Part shown: piece after piece, positions 1 through 8,436 of the stretch
How the letters are laid out: each line of letters starts with the position of its first letter
Position numbering within the stretch: position 1 is the first letter of the stretch
Assembly (NCBI GenBank): GCA_022750195.1
Contig: JAKIWE010000001.1
Coordinates: 308,672-372,671, forward strand
DNA length: 64,000 bases
Reading direction: 5' to 3'
From: Thermoplasmata archaeon
Lineage (GTDB): Archaea; Thermoplasmatota; Thermoplasmata; Lutacidiplasmatales; UBA184
Position numbers and translations under genes: made by a program
The notes under the pieces: generated by a model
What the model was told of the DNA's origin: nothing
Databases searched by the model: none
Seen by the model: only the letters and a program-made list of their open reading frames with translations

Positions 1-650
1 GCGACGAACGCCAGCGCCGCCGCGAAGCTCGCGGCCCAGACGCCGCGGTTCCACCGGTACACTTTCCGCCCGTCGAGCAGCCCGAACGGCACGAGGTTGA
101 ACGCCGCGAAGATCCCGTTGAAGAGGGCCAGGACGAGCAGGAAGTACGCCGCGGTCGCGTTGTGGGCGACGACGAAGACCACGGCGGCCGAAGTGGTGAA
201 CACCGCCCCCTCCGCCAGGTTCAGGAGCGGCCCGACGACGCTGGTCTTCCCCCACTGGCGCGCGTCGCCCATCCCCCCGATCATCGTCGCCCCCGGGAGC
301 GCGAACAGGAAGCCGACGAAGGCCGTCATCACCGAGAGCAGAAGTCCGATCGGGGACATGCGGAACTCCGCCCAGAAGCCGTACCGCTGGGCCACGATCT
401 TGTGCGCGAGTTCGTGCGCGACGAACCCGGTCGCCGCGACGGCCGCGGCCACGCCGACCGAGTACTCCAGCCCCGCGGTGCTCGAGCCGGTGCCGAGGAG
501 GCCCAGGCCTCGTTGGACCAACGTGATGTCGAACGTGAGCACGACGTATGCCAGCAGGAGATGACCGATCTCGGTCGGGGAGGTCGTGATCCGTCGAGTG
601 GGTCGCGGTGCGGCCCCCAGCACGTAGGAGGTCGAGCTCCATCCGCTCAC
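1..650 (-). CDS. Site-2-type membrane metalloprotease (peptidase M50), 3' end cut by window edge
   Basis: Intramembrane zinc protease family that cleaves membrane proteins within the bilayer. Seen: a hydrophobic protein with the zinc motif HELAH at residues 79-83 of a GTG start at 650, and near residue 190 the second family motif, NLVPFGLLDG, whose Asp completes the zinc site in M50 enzymes. Several hydrophobic stretches surround both motifs. The start was chosen because GTG at 650 forms a GTGA overlap with the stop of the upstream cobalamin-binding gene, implying translational coupling. About 216 codons are visible and the frame is still open at base 1, so the C-terminus is missing. The substrate cannot be inferred. 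Confidence 0.85.
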   Translation of the reverse strand, partial: MSGWSSTSYVLGAAPRPTRRITTSPTEIGHLLLAYVVLTFDITLVQRGLGLLGTGSSTAGLEYSVGVAAAVAATGFVAHELAHKIVAQRYGFWAEFRMSPIGLLLSVMTAFVGFLFALPGATMIGGMGDARQWGKTSVVGPLLNLAEGAVFTTSAAVVFVVAHNATAAYFLLVLALFNGIFAAFNLVPFGLLDGRKVYRWNRGVWAASFAAALAFV

Positions 651-1558
651 GCCGCGACCTCCTCCGGAGCGGTGCCCCAGCGCCACACCGGCGGCCCGTC
701 CGGCACAGCGGTTCTGTGCGTCAGGGCCCGGAGCAGCTCCACGCCGTTGGCGAGACGAGGCCCCGGTCGGCTGAAGTACGCCTCGTCGACCACCCAGATC
801 CCGAGAGCCGGGGGCGCCGACGCCCAACGCGAGAGTGTGCCCAGGACCCTCAATTCGGCGACGGTCCGTTCGACCGGGAAGCTGCACGGACTCAGTACCA
901 ACAAGTCGGGTGCCTGCTGCGCCACATCCTCCCAGCTGGTGCGTTCGCCTACCTGGCCCGGGCTCGGTCCGAGATAGCTCCCGCCGGCGAGAGCGACCAT
1001 CTCGGGAGCCCAGAGCCCCGCGAGGATAGGTGGGTCGAGCCACTCGAGCACCCCGACTCGGGGAGCGGGATCGAGCTTCGGGGGGGCGACGGAGGTGCGC
1101 TCACGCAGCTCCGCGGCCAGCCGAACCGCCTCGTCCGTGGCACCGATCGCCTCTCCGATGACCGTGACCGAGCTCCACACCTCCTCCAAACTCCGGGGCG
1201 TGAGCGCCACGATCGTAGGGTCGAGCCCGGTGGATCGACACGCGGCGGTGACCTCCTCCGGAGTGACCGAGCAGACACCGCAGAGGTCCTGGGTCAGGAT
1301 CAGGTCGGGACGCAGGGACCCCAGCAAGTCAAGATCGAGCCGGTAGAGGCTCTCCCCCCTCGCCCTCGTCGAGCGCACCGTTCGGTCAATGGCTCCCGAC
1401 GAGTCGTCGACCGCAGCTCCCCTCGCCTGCATGACGACGGGGAGTTGACGGACCTGCGGTGGGTAATCGCACTCGGCGCTTCGTCCCACGAGCTCGCGGC
1501 CCCGCCCTAGGGCGAACACGATCTCGGTGGCGCTCGGCAGCACCGAAAGAATCCGCAC
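647..1558 (-). CDS. Cobalamin-binding protein of the BtuF/periplasmic-binding fold, no signal peptide
   Basis: A 303-residue protein (GTG start) matching the metal-chelate/cobalamin binding family (COG0614). The N-terminus MRILSVLPSATEIVFALG is the typical opening, followed by an ECDYP motif and LTQDLCGVCSVT. No signal peptide or lipobox is visible, so it is probably cytoplasmic, as in the soluble cobalamin-binding subgroup; that location is inference. No BtuC/BtuD transporter genes lie nearby. A cobalamin adenosyltransferase near 43 kb also points to B12 use. The gene follows the TPR gene with a 42-base gap and overlaps the M50 protease by four bases (GTGA). Confidence 0.8.
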   Translation of the reverse strand: MRILSVLPSATEIVFALGRGRELVGRSAECDYPPQVRQLPVVMQARGAAVDDSSGAIDRTVRSTRARGESLYRLDLDLLGSLRPDLILTQDLCGVCSVTPEEVTAACRSTGLDPTIVALTPRSLEEVWSSVTVIGEAIGATDEAVRLAAELRERTSVAPPKLDPAPRVGVLEWLDPPILAGLWAPEMVALAGGSYLGPSPGQVGERTSWEDVAQQAPDLLVLSPCSFPVERTVAELRVLGTLSRWASAPPALGIWVVDEAYFSRPGPRLANGVELLRALTHRTAVPDGPPVWRWGTAPEEVAA

Positions 1559-1600
1559 CGCCCTCTGACCCCTCCCTAGGCGGGCAAACTCGGGAGCGCG

Positions 1601-2689
1601 CTACTTACGTTTACGGGCCCGCTTGGCCGGCTGCTTCGGCTTCGGAGCCGCCTTCCGACGAGTGGACGATCGACGCTCCGAGCGTCTCCCCGGTCGGCGG
1701 GGCCTGGGAGGCGGCTCGGAGCCGGGGACCGGGGGAGGCGGAGCAGGAAGTCCGAGATGGTCCAGGAGAGCTTTCTCTCGTTCCCAGGTCAGACCCAGCG
1801 CCCTGGCCGCCTGTTTTTCGCGTTCGCCGACCGACTCGTTCCCTCCGAGCGCGGTGGCGACCCCGAGGAGGAACCGAAGCGACGGGTCGTCCGGGGCGGA
1901 GCGGAGCATCGTTCGAACCTCGTCACGCGCGGCCGACCACTGCTTCTCGGTCAGGAGCGCGGCCAAAAGATGCGCTCGGACGGTCGGCTGATCGTCGCGC
2001 TCACTCAGGAGGGAGCGGTAGACCCGCACCTCGCCGGCCACATCGCCTCGGGCTCCGAGTACGGACGCCTTCCCGAGTCGTGCGTCCACGTCGCCCGGAT
2101 GGGCCGCCAGGATCTCGTCGAACGTCCGGTCGGCGTCCTCGCGGAGACCGAGGGCGAGCAGCGATCGTCCCATGCCGGCCTGCGCGGGGGTGAACTCCGG
2201 TTTCAACTGGAGCGCTTGGCGGTAGAACCGGAGGGCGAGGGCTGGCACGCCCCAGTTCATCCAGTCGCTCGCGCGCTCCATCACGAGGTCGAGCTGCTGC
2301 GCGCTCGGGAGCAGCCGGCCACGGTCGCGGGGCACCGCGGCGCGAGGTTCCTCGCCGAGGTAGATCTCGAGACCGAGGCCGCGCGCGAGTTCGAGGAACC
2401 GCTGACCTTCGACGAGCGTCCCACCCTTCTGCACCACGTCCGCACCGATGGCGAGCGGCAACCGTGCCGGAGAGAGGACGACGAGATGAGCCGGGGACGA
2501 CCCGACCTCTTGGAACATACGCCCCACCTCCTCGAGCGAGACCCGGTTCGGGTCTTCGACGAACGCGAAGAGGAACCCGTCGCGGCTCTTCACCCAGAGG
2601 CTGTCGCCGACCGGTCGGACCGCCTCCATCTGCTCGCCGAACGCGTCGACGAGCCGGCCCACGAACTCGCCGAAGTTCGGGACCGCCAT
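1601..2689 (-). CDS. TPR-repeat protein with basic C-terminal tail
   Basis: 362 residues from ATG at 2689. The first ~130 residues (starting MAVPNFGEFVGRLVDAFG) are an unrecognised domain. Residues ~150-290 show helical tetratricopeptide-like repeats (for example ALRFYRQALQLKPEFTPAQA followed by RTFDEILAAHPGDVDARLG). The last ~50 residues are rich in Pro, Arg and Lys. TPRs are protein-interaction scaffolds and no enzymatic motif is seen. The open frame continues upstream to 3616 but there it is antisense to the prenyl synthase, so the ATG just downstream of the shared TATA box was chosen. It is transcribed divergently from the prenyl synthase and precedes the cobalamin-binding gene. Confidence 0.8.
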   Translation of the reverse strand: MAVPNFGEFVGRLVDAFGEQMEAVRPVGDSLWVKSRDGFLFAFVEDPNRVSLEEVGRMFQEVGSSPAHLVVLSPARLPLAIGADVVQKGGTLVEGQRFLELARGLGLEIYLGEEPRAAVPRDRGRLLPSAQQLDLVMERASDWMNWGVPALALRFYRQALQLKPEFTPAQAGMGRSLLALGLREDADRTFDEILAAHPGDVDARLGKASVLGARGDVAGEVRVYRSLLSERDDQPTVRAHLLAALLTEKQWSAARDEVRTMLRSAPDDPSLRFLLGVATALGGNESVGEREKQAARALGLTWEREKALLDHLGLPAPPPPVPGSEPPPRPRRPGRRSERRSSTRRKAAPKPKQPAKRARKRK

Positions 2690-2711
2690 CGGCGGCCCAT
2701 CGGACGGACGG

Positions 2712-2718
2712 TTATATA
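2712..2718. promoter_or_regulatory. Bidirectional TATA box between TPR gene and prenyl synthase
   Basis: TTATATA in otherwise GC-rich sequence. It lies about 26 bases from the ATG of the minus-strand TPR gene (2689) and about 32 bases from a TTG start of the plus-strand prenyl synthase (2747). The element reads as TATA in both directions, so one box may serve both genes. Confidence 0.6.
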
Positions 2719-2746
2719 CGTTGGACAATCGGTCCGCCCCGCGACC

Positions 2747-3808
2747 TTGCAGTTCGACGAGCTCGCGGCGTTTCGCCCGCGCCTCGAGCGTCTGCTCGCT
2801 CGCCAGTACGATCGGGAACGTCGACGGGCGGGCGCGCGCTTTGCCGAGGACCTGGCTGCCCTGCGGGAGTTCACGCTTCGGGGCGGCAAACGGTTCCGGG
2901 CGCTCTTTGTCCTCGCCGGCTACCACTTGGCGAGCGGGCGCGAGCCGTCGGTGGCGCTGGAGGCGGCCGCCGGCCTCGAGCACTTTCAGAGCTGGATGTT
3001 GATCCACGACGACATCATCGACCACTCCGAGGAACGACGCGGAGGCCCCACCTTGCACTGCGCGCTCGGCGCGAGGCACCGGGGCCGGAGCGGTCTGGGG
3101 GATTCGGACGCCTACGGTCAGGGGCTCGGCATCACCCTCGGAGACCTCGAAGAGCCGTTCACGGTCGCCAGCCTCCTCGCGACGAAGGTGCCGGAGCGAC
3201 GGCGGCTCGCCGCCCTCGCGGAGTACGTCGACATGACGCGGCTCACCGCGTACGGGCAGGTCCTCGACATCCGCAACGGCTCGGTACCGGTCGACCAGGT
3301 CAGTGAAGAAGACGTCCTCACGGTGCATCGGCTGAAGTCCGCCGTCTATACGGTGGCCTCGCCCCTCAAGCTCGGCGCCCTCCTCGGCGGGGCACGCCCG
3401 GGATTGATCCGCGACCTGGAGCTGTTCGGCCTCGACGCGGGGACCGCGTTCCAACTCCGCGACGACGTCCTCGGTGCAGGGTTCAGCTCGAGTTCGATCG
3501 GTAAGAGCGCGAACGACCTCGTTGAGGGGAAGCGGACGCTGCTGGTCGTGCGCGCGTGGGCGGGAGCCTCGGCGGCGCAGCGCGCCGCACTCTCGGCCGT
3601 ACTCGGGAACGCCCAAGCGCGGTCCGCCGCGGTCGAGTCGGCGCAGGGGGTCGTCCGGGCCACCGGCGCGCTCGCGTACTCCGAGGAGCTTATCCAGCGG
3701 CTCAGCGACCGCGCGCTCGGCCGAGTGCGACGCTCGTCGAACCTGAAGAGGTCAGCGCGTGCGCTACTGATCGAGATCGCGGACCGCCTAGTACGGCGGT
3801 CGGTCTGA
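2747..3808 (+). CDS. idsA: Polyprenyl (geranylgeranyl/farnesyl) diphosphate synthase
   Basis: Trans-isoprenyl diphosphate synthase that condenses isopentenyl units for archaeal ether lipids. Seen: RGGKRFRALFVL near residue 50, the first Asp-rich motif DDIID at ~87-91, and the second region FQLRDDVLG at ~235-242 followed by GKS and EGKRTLLV, all family hallmarks. About 353 residues, slightly longer than usual; a stretch after the first motif (ARHRGRSGLGDSDAYGQ) looks like an insertion. The start is uncertain: TTG at 2747 fits a leaderless transcript from the TATA box at 2712, and no ATG or GTG lies nearby in frame. The frame open further upstream is antisense to the TPR gene. Chain length cannot be assigned from sequence alone. 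Confidence 0.88.
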   Translation: MQFDELAAFRPRLERLLARQYDRERRRAGARFAEDLAALREFTLRGGKRFRALFVLAGYHLASGREPSVALEAAAGLEHFQSWMLIHDDIIDHSEERRGGPTLHCALGARHRGRSGLGDSDAYGQGLGITLGDLEEPFTVASLLATKVPERRRLAALAEYVDMTRLTAYGQVLDIRNGSVPVDQVSEEDVLTVHRLKSAVYTVASPLKLGALLGGARPGLIRDLELFGLDAGTAFQLRDDVLGAGFSSSSIGKSANDLVEGKRTLLVVRAWAGASAAQRAALSAVLGNAQARSAAVESAQGVVRATGALAYSEELIQRLSDRALGRVRRSSNLKRSARALLIEIADRLVRRSV

Positions 3809-3817
3809 GCAGCCCGA

Positions 3818-4198
3818 CTACGACTCCGCGGCCGACGCGCCGCCCGTGACCACGCCGGCGGCCTGGAGAGCTTCGGACAATTCGCGTTGCATCGTCGTGT
3901 ACCGCTCCTTAAGGGCGTTCTCTTGACGCTCGACCGCCTTGAGCCGGACCTCGAGGGTCTCCTTCTCCTCGGTGAGCAGGTCGATGACCTCCTGCCGGCT
4001 CTTCGCCTTCACGAGCAGGCTGCCGATCGGCCGGTAGAGCGTCGCCTCCTCGGCGAGCGTCTTGAGCTCCTCGAGTGTGTGGTTGGTCTCCCGCAGTTTG
4101 AGGTCGAGCTGTAGGCGCTGCTGACCGATCGACCCCAGGTCTTGCTGCAGGCGCTGGAACTGCTTGAGGTCGTTCTGGAGCTTCGCGGGGATTGCCAC
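3818..4198 (-). CDS. pfdB: Prefoldin beta subunit
   Basis: 126 residues from GTG at 4198. Prefoldin is the hexameric jellyfish-shaped chaperone that hands nascent proteins to the thermosome. The protein is two long coiled-coil helices (residues ~5-50 and ~75-115) joined by a short hairpin with LYRPIGSLLVKAK, the conserved beta-subunit loop. It follows pcc1 by 41 bases on the same strand; pcc1 next to pfdB is a common archaeal arrangement. The alpha subunit is encoded separately at 14.2 kb. Stop codon is TAG. Confidence 0.92.
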   Translation of the reverse strand: MAIPAKLQNDLKQFQRLQQDLGSIGQQRLQLDLKLRETNHTLEELKTLAEEATLYRPIGSLLVKAKSRQEVIDLLTEEKETLEVRLKAVERQENALKERYTTMQRELSEALQAAGVVTGGASAAES

Positions 4199-4239
4199 GG
4201 GCCGGCGACCGACGCTTCGGTGATAAGGCCTTCGGCGAT

Positions 4240-4524
4240 TCAATCGACCGACGCGCGAGGGACCGGCTCCACGCCCACCAATTCCTCCGAACGGGTGGCG
4301 AGGTCGACCCATCCCAGGAACGTATTCACCGCCGCCCGGAGCGCCCCGGTATCGGCGGCGACCAGCCGCAGGGTGACCAGGGCACCGTGGCGAGCGATCG
4401 TCGCGGTGGAGCGAGGGACTTCCCGTCCGGCTTCGGGGGTAAGGGCCGCGTGAAGCCGCTCGGCGGAGACCGCCGACGGTCGGCGGACTTCGATCGTCGC
4501 GACCCAAGCGCCGCGCAAGGTCAA
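4240..4524 (-). CDS. pcc1: KEOPS complex subunit Pcc1
   Basis: 94 residues. Pcc1 is the small dimerisation subunit of KEOPS, which makes N6-threonylcarbamoyladenosine on tRNA. Seen: the family pattern of an early LHAALTPEA segment, a beta strand GALVTLRLVAADTGALRAAV, and the closing NTFLGWVDLA motif (RxxxNxxLxW-like). The ATG overlaps the purB stop by four bases (ATGA), and pfdB follows. Assignment rests on pattern and on neighbourhood with pfdB; the catalytic partners Kae1/Bud32 are not in the window. Confidence 0.75.
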   Translation of the reverse strand: MTLRGAWVATIEVRRPSAVSAERLHAALTPEAGREVPRSTATIARHGALVTLRLVAADTGALRAAVNTFLGWVDLATRSEELVGVEPVPRASVD

Positions 4525-5885
4525 CCGGCGAGCTCGGTCTCGAGGCGGTCGACGAGGCGCTCCGTCTTCCGCGCCGCGGCCCGGACATAGGCATCCGGAG
4601 CGAGCAGCGCGGCCACTTCGGCGGCCGAGAGGACCTTCATCACCCGCGGGTCGCCTTGCGCACGCTCGGCGAGGCTCCCCGTGGCGCCCGGTCCGGTCAA
4701 GGTCCGGATGATCTCGTGCGCATCCGAACGTGGCAGCCCGCGCGCGGTCAAGGTGAGCATGAGGTTCTCCGCCATGACCGCGCCTTCGGAGCTCTCTAGG
4801 TTCTCGGCCATCCGCTCGACGTTGACGTGGAGGTGCCGGAAGATCGTGGTCAACTTGACGAGGAGATCGTCCGCGAGGACGATCGCGTGCGGCAGGACGA
4901 TCCGCTCGTTGGCGGAGTTCGCCAGGTCCCGCTCGTGCCAGAGGACCATGTTCTCGAGCGGCGGGAGCGCGAAGGCGCGAACGAGGCGGGCGAGCGAGCT
5001 GACGTTCTCGGAGACCGTCGGATTCCGCTTCTGGGCCATCGTCGAGCTCCCGACCTGCTGAGCCTCGTCGAACGGCTCCTGGACCTCTCCGATCTCCGTC
5101 CGCTGCAGATTGCGGACCTCGGTGGCGAGACGCTCGGCGGTGCCTGCGACGAGCGCCATCCAGTTGGTGAACTCCGCGATCCGATCACGTCCGACGACCT
5201 GCGTGGGGGCCTCGTCGGTACCGAGACCGAGCCGGAGCATGGTGGCAACCTCGACGGCCTCCGCGTTCGCGCCGAAACTCGAGCCGGTCCCGACGGCGCC
5301 CGACATCTTGCCGACCGCCAGGCGAGGGAGCAGTTCGTCGAGTCTCCGGCGGTGCCGCAAGACTTCGGCAGCCCCGACCGCGGCCTTGTAGCCGAAGCTG
5401 ATCGGCACCGCGTGCTGTCCGTGCGTGCGGCCAACCTCGGGCGTCGCCCGGTGCCGCCGGGCGAGCGCAAGGAGCACGCCCGCGAGTTCGCTCAGGTCCT
5501 GGCGAAGGACCGCCGCTGCGGCTTTCATCTCGAGCGCGAGCGCGGAATCGGTGATGTCGGCGGACGTCGCTCCGTAGTGGACCCAAGCCCCCCCAGGCCC
5601 GGCGGCCTCCGCGAGCGCGCGGGTGATCGCCATCACATCATGGCGAAGCGTCCGCTCGAGCTCGTCGACATGGCTCAACCGGACCGCTCCGGAGCTCGCC
5701 GCGTGAGCGATGGCGTTCGCGGCCTCCTTCGGGATCATCCCGAGCTCGGCCTCGCTCTCCGCGAGCGCGGCCTCCACCTTGAGCGCCCGGGCCAGTCGGG
5801 CCTCCCGCGAAAACAGAGCGCGAACTTCGTCCCGACCGTACCGGAACTCCAGGGGACAGAACAGCGCCTCGCCCTCAGCGGTCAC
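4521..5885 (-). CDS. purB: Adenylosuccinate lyase
   Basis: 454 residues, the normal family length. It catalyses two steps of purine synthesis, releasing fumarate from SAICAR and from adenylosuccinate. Seen: the catalytic His region GRTHGQHAVP near residue 155, and the fumarase-superfamily signature GSSTMAQKRNP near residue 275 carrying the flexible-loop serine. The start is GTG at 5885; a TATA-like box (5906-5913) sits about 26 bases upstream, so the transcript is probably leaderless. It is first gene of purB-pcc1-pfdB and coupled to pcc1 by ATGA overlap. purF is encoded separately at 28 kb. Confidence 0.96.
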   Translation of the reverse strand: MTAEGEALFCPLEFRYGRDEVRALFSREARLARALKVEAALAESEAELGMIPKEAANAIAHAASSGAVRLSHVDELERTLRHDVMAITRALAEAAGPGGAWVHYGATSADITDSALALEMKAAAAVLRQDLSELAGVLLALARRHRATPEVGRTHGQHAVPISFGYKAAVGAAEVLRHRRRLDELLPRLAVGKMSGAVGTGSSFGANAEAVEVATMLRLGLGTDEAPTQVVGRDRIAEFTNWMALVAGTAERLATEVRNLQRTEIGEVQEPFDEAQQVGSSTMAQKRNPTVSENVSSLARLVRAFALPPLENMVLWHERDLANSANERIVLPHAIVLADDLLVKLTTIFRHLHVNVERMAENLESSEGAVMAENLMLTLTARGLPRSDAHEIIRTLTGPGATGSLAERAQGDPRVMKVLSAAEVAALLAPDAYVRAAARKTERLVDRLETELAG

Positions 5886-5905
5886 AGCGCGCGGACCCGG
5901 TCCCC

Positions 5906-5913
5906 GATATATT
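5906..5913 (-). promoter_or_regulatory. TATA box of purB
   Basis: GATATATT (AATATATC on the minus strand), centred about 25 bases before the GTG at 5885, the spacing expected for archaeal TBP-directed initiation at the start codon. Confidence 0.6.
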
Positions 5914-6002
5914 GGTGTGTCGGGGGGTCGTTCCCGCCTTCCCCACGGGGGACGTGAGAGCCATTATCTGAGCCCGCCCGGCTCGTTGCGTCGAGCACAC
6001 CG

Positions 6003-6959
6003 ATGCCACGGACCGTCGTTGCGTTGGGCGGCAACGCGCTCACCAAGCCCGGCGGCGAGCACGACTGGGCTGAGGCGGTCGAGCGGATGCGCCTCACCGC
6101 AGGCTCGCTCGCTCAGGTCGTCAAGGACGGCCACGAACTCGTGGTCACTCACGGCAACGGTCCCCAGGTCGGCGCCGCGCTCCGGCAGAACGAGATCGCC
6201 GAACGGGAAGTGCCCGCCCGGCCGCTGGCCATACTAAACGCGGAAACCGAAGGTCAGCTGGGCCTGCTCATCGCGCAGGAGCTTGCGCCGGCCCTGCGGC
6301 GGGCCGGCGTACCGCGGACCGTCCTGGCGATGGTGACGCTCGTGGAAGTTCGGCCCGGCGATCGTGCGTTCAAGCGCCCGACGAAACCGATAGGCCGATT
6401 CTACACCGAGGCCGAGGCCCGTCTCTTCCGCAAGCGTGCCTCGTGGGCGATGTCGTTCGATGGCGCGCGGGGAGGCTGGCGGCGTCTGGTACCCTCGCCC
6501 GTCCCGGTCGCGTGGGTCGAAGGGGAGGCCGTTCGCCGCCTGTTCGACGCAGGCATCGGCCGGCAGGTCGTCCTGGTCGCGGGGGGAGGCGGGGGCGTGC
6601 CGGTCGTTCGACGGCGCGATGGGCGTCTCGAGCCGGTCGATGCCGTGGTCGACAAGGACCTCACGAGCGCGCTCATCGCGGAGGTCGTAGGCGCCGAGAC
6701 GCTCGTGATCGTGACGGACGTTCCAGCGGTGGCGGTCGGGTTCCAAAAGAGCTGGGAGCGTTGGCTCGGCGAGGTGACGTCCCGCGAGCTCGGCCGCCTC
6801 CTGGCTCAGGGTGAATTCGGAGCTGGGAGCATGGCGCCCAAGGTCGAGGCAGCGCTCCAGTTCCTACGCCGGGGAGGTCGTCGCGTGATCATCACCGACA
6901 TCCCGTCCCTTCGTCGAGGGCTGCGCGGCGAAGCGGGAACTCGGATCAGCGCGCGCTAG
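6003..6959 (+). CDS. arcC: Carbamate kinase
   Basis: 318 residues, amino-acid-kinase fold. It interconverts carbamate plus ATP and carbamoyl phosphate plus ADP. Seen: N-terminal VALGGNALTKPG, THGNGPQVG near residue 50 and VAGGGGGVPV near 195 (both nucleotide/substrate loops), VDKDLTSALIAE near 220, and GSMAPKVEAA near 278, all diagnostic of carbamate kinase over other amino acid kinases. No arginine deiminase or transcarbamylase gene is adjacent, so direction of flux is open. A CATTATCT box (5962-5969) lies about 37 bases upstream. The 3' end overlaps the convergent next gene by 14 bases. Confidence 0.93.
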   Translation: MPRTVVALGGNALTKPGGEHDWAEAVERMRLTAGSLAQVVKDGHELVVTHGNGPQVGAALRQNEIAEREVPARPLAILNAETEGQLGLLIAQELAPALRRAGVPRTVLAMVTLVEVRPGDRAFKRPTKPIGRFYTEAEARLFRKRASWAMSFDGARGGWRRLVPSPVPVAWVEGEAVRRLFDAGIGRQVVLVAGGGGGVPVVRRRDGRLEPVDAVVDKDLTSALIAEVVGAETLVIVTDVPAVAVGFQKSWERWLGEVTSRELGRLLAQGEFGAGSMAPKVEAALQFLRRGGRRVIITDIPSLRRGLRGEAGTRISAR

Positions 6960-7746
6960 GTGGGCGTCGCCCACGGCGAGCTCGGTCCAACTCGCCGACG
7001 AGTCGACGAACTCCGGAACCATACTGGAGCGCTCGCTTCGGCCGATTCGCGAGCTCCGCCGAGACGCCGAGTTCGAGAGCGGCCCGCCGGAGAAGCGGCT
7101 TACGGCCGCCGCTGTCTCGGTGCACGTCGGGCGAGAGCGTCCGCGTCCAGGCGAGCAGGTCGAGATCCAGGTACGGACTTGCGAGCTCGTGGCCGAGCTC
7201 ACTCGCCCAGCGGCGAATCCACGGCCAGTCGACCTCGTGCAGTCGACGGAGGTCCGCCGCGGAGCGGGCCTGCGCCGCGGGTGGCGTTAGTCCCTCAAAG
7301 TGCGCGTAGCCGTGGAACAACTCGTCGGCACCTTGGCCGCAGAGGACGAGCTCGGTCGGAGCTGCGGCCACGGCGAGCGCGGAGGCGACCAGTACGCTCC
7401 GCGCGGGCTCGCGGACGGACTCCAGCTCGGTGGCCCAGCGCTCGAGCGCCCTCTCCACCTCCGTCCGGTCCACCAGGTGCTCGTGGAGGGGTAGGTCGAG
7501 CTGAGCGGCCCCCGTTCTGGCGGCAGTGAGGTCGGGGCTCCCCCGCACCCCCATCACGACCAACTGAGGGGTCGTAGAGGGGGGAAACGCTCGCGCCACC
7601 GCCGAAGAATCGAGTCCGCCTGAGTAGAGGAGGGAGGTCGGCGTGCCGGGCGGGACCAGGTTTTCGACGGCCTTCCGTAGCAGCCGGGCCAGCTCGGCGG
7701 CTTCGTTGGCGAGCGGAGCGGGGTCGTCGATGGGCGGTCGCTGCAC
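6946..7746 (-). CDS. Asparagine-synthase C-domain-like PP-loop protein, no glutaminase domain
   Basis: 266 residues from GTG at 7746. Seen: the PP-loop SGGLDSSAVA near residue 45, and downstream LCGQGADELFHGY near 150 and YLDLDLLAWTRTL, both typical of the AMP-forming synthetase half of asparagine synthetase B. The N-terminal Ntn-glutaminase half (Cys1) is absent, so it must use ammonia or another nucleophile, or act on another substrate; this is inference. The start was chosen because it lies about 31 bases from the TATA-like CCTTAATT (7773-7780) shared with the divergent phosphatase gene. The open frame upstream of 7746 overlaps that gene and was excluded. Confidence 0.75.
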   Translation of the reverse strand: MQRPPIDDPAPLANEAAELARLLRKAVENLVPPGTPTSLLYSGGLDSSAVARAFPPSTTPQLVVMGVRGSPDLTAARTGAAQLDLPLHEHLVDRTEVERALERWATELESVREPARSVLVASALAVAAAPTELVLCGQGADELFHGYAHFEGLTPPAAQARSAADLRRLHEVDWPWIRRWASELGHELASPYLDLDLLAWTRTLSPDVHRDSGGRKPLLRRAALELGVSAELANRPKRALQYGSGVRRLVGELDRARRGRRPPSAR

Positions 7747-7772
7747 AGCCGCCGATGCCGAGCCCCGCGGAG

Positions 7773-7780
7773 CCTTAATT
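7773..7780. promoter_or_regulatory. Shared divergent promoter box
   Basis: CCTTAATT centred at ~7777, about 27-31 bases from both the plus-strand ATG at 7804 and the minus-strand GTG at 7746. The symmetrical spacing suggests one box used in both directions with leaderless transcripts. Confidence 0.5.
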
Positions 7781-7803
7781 CGACCGGGTCTCCCGTTGTG
7801 GCT

Positions 7804-8406
7804 ATGGGGGGGAACGGTGGTCCGCTTGCCGACGCTTCCCCGACCTTGGAGCACGGACGCCGCCGCGCGGTCTTCGTCGACCGGGACGGCACCCTCAACC
7901 CAGACTTCCACTATCTGGCCGACGCGGAACGGCTGGAAGTCTACCGCGGCGTCCCGGAAGGAATCCGACTGCTCCGCGAGCACGGCTACCGCGTCATCTG
8001 TGTCACGAACCAGTCGGGTGTCGGGCGTGGTTACTACCGGGCCGAAGACGTCGACAAGATCCACGCACGGCTCAATGCGATGTTGGCGGCGAAAGGCGCC
8101 TCGATCGATGCGTTCTACTATTGCCCGCACACGCCCGAGGCTGGGTGCGCCTGTCGGAAACCGGGGACCGAGCTGTTCACGCGGGCCGCGAAGGACTGGT
8201 CGCTCGAGCTCTCCGCGAGCGCGATGATCGGGGACCGCGCTCTCGACGTCCTGGCGGGTGAGCGGTTAGGACTGCTCACGGTCTTTGTCCCCCAACTCGG
8301 TCACGGCGCGGAGGCTCGAGCCGAGCTCATCTCCGCCGGCCTCCGGCCGGACATCTCGGCACCGTCGTTCCGTTCCGCGGTCCAGCGCGTCCTGTCGCTC
8401 GGCTGA
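7804..8406 (+). CDS. HAD-family D,D-heptose 1,7-bisphosphate phosphatase-like (GmhB/HisB-N type)
   Basis: 200 residues (a GTG six bases upstream at 7798 is an alternative start). Seen: HAD motif I DRDGTLN near residue 24, motif II region VTNQSGVGRGYY, a zinc-binding loop CPHTPEAGCACRKP near 120-134, and motif IV GDRALDVLAGE. This combination defines the GmhB/histidinol-phosphatase subfamily, which dephosphorylates sugar bisphosphates. The true substrate in an archaeon is uncertain; nucleotide-sugar or surface-glycan synthesis is possible. Genes downstream are DUF92 and queC on the same strand. Confidence 0.85.
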   Translation: MGGNGGPLADASPTLEHGRRRAVFVDRDGTLNPDFHYLADAERLEVYRGVPEGIRLLREHGYRVICVTNQSGVGRGYYRAEDVDKIHARLNAMLAAKGASIDAFYYCPHTPEAGCACRKPGTELFTRAAKDWSLELSASAMIGDRALDVLAGERLGLLTVFVPQLGHGAEARAELISAGLRPDISAPSFRSAVQRVLSLG

Positions 8407-8436
8407 GTCCCTCCGGAAGCCTTTTCCCCCGTCCGC

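Noticed and set aside
2690-3616. Upstream extension of the TPR frame
   Set aside because: Antisense to the prenyl synthase and separated from the real start by the shared TATA box.
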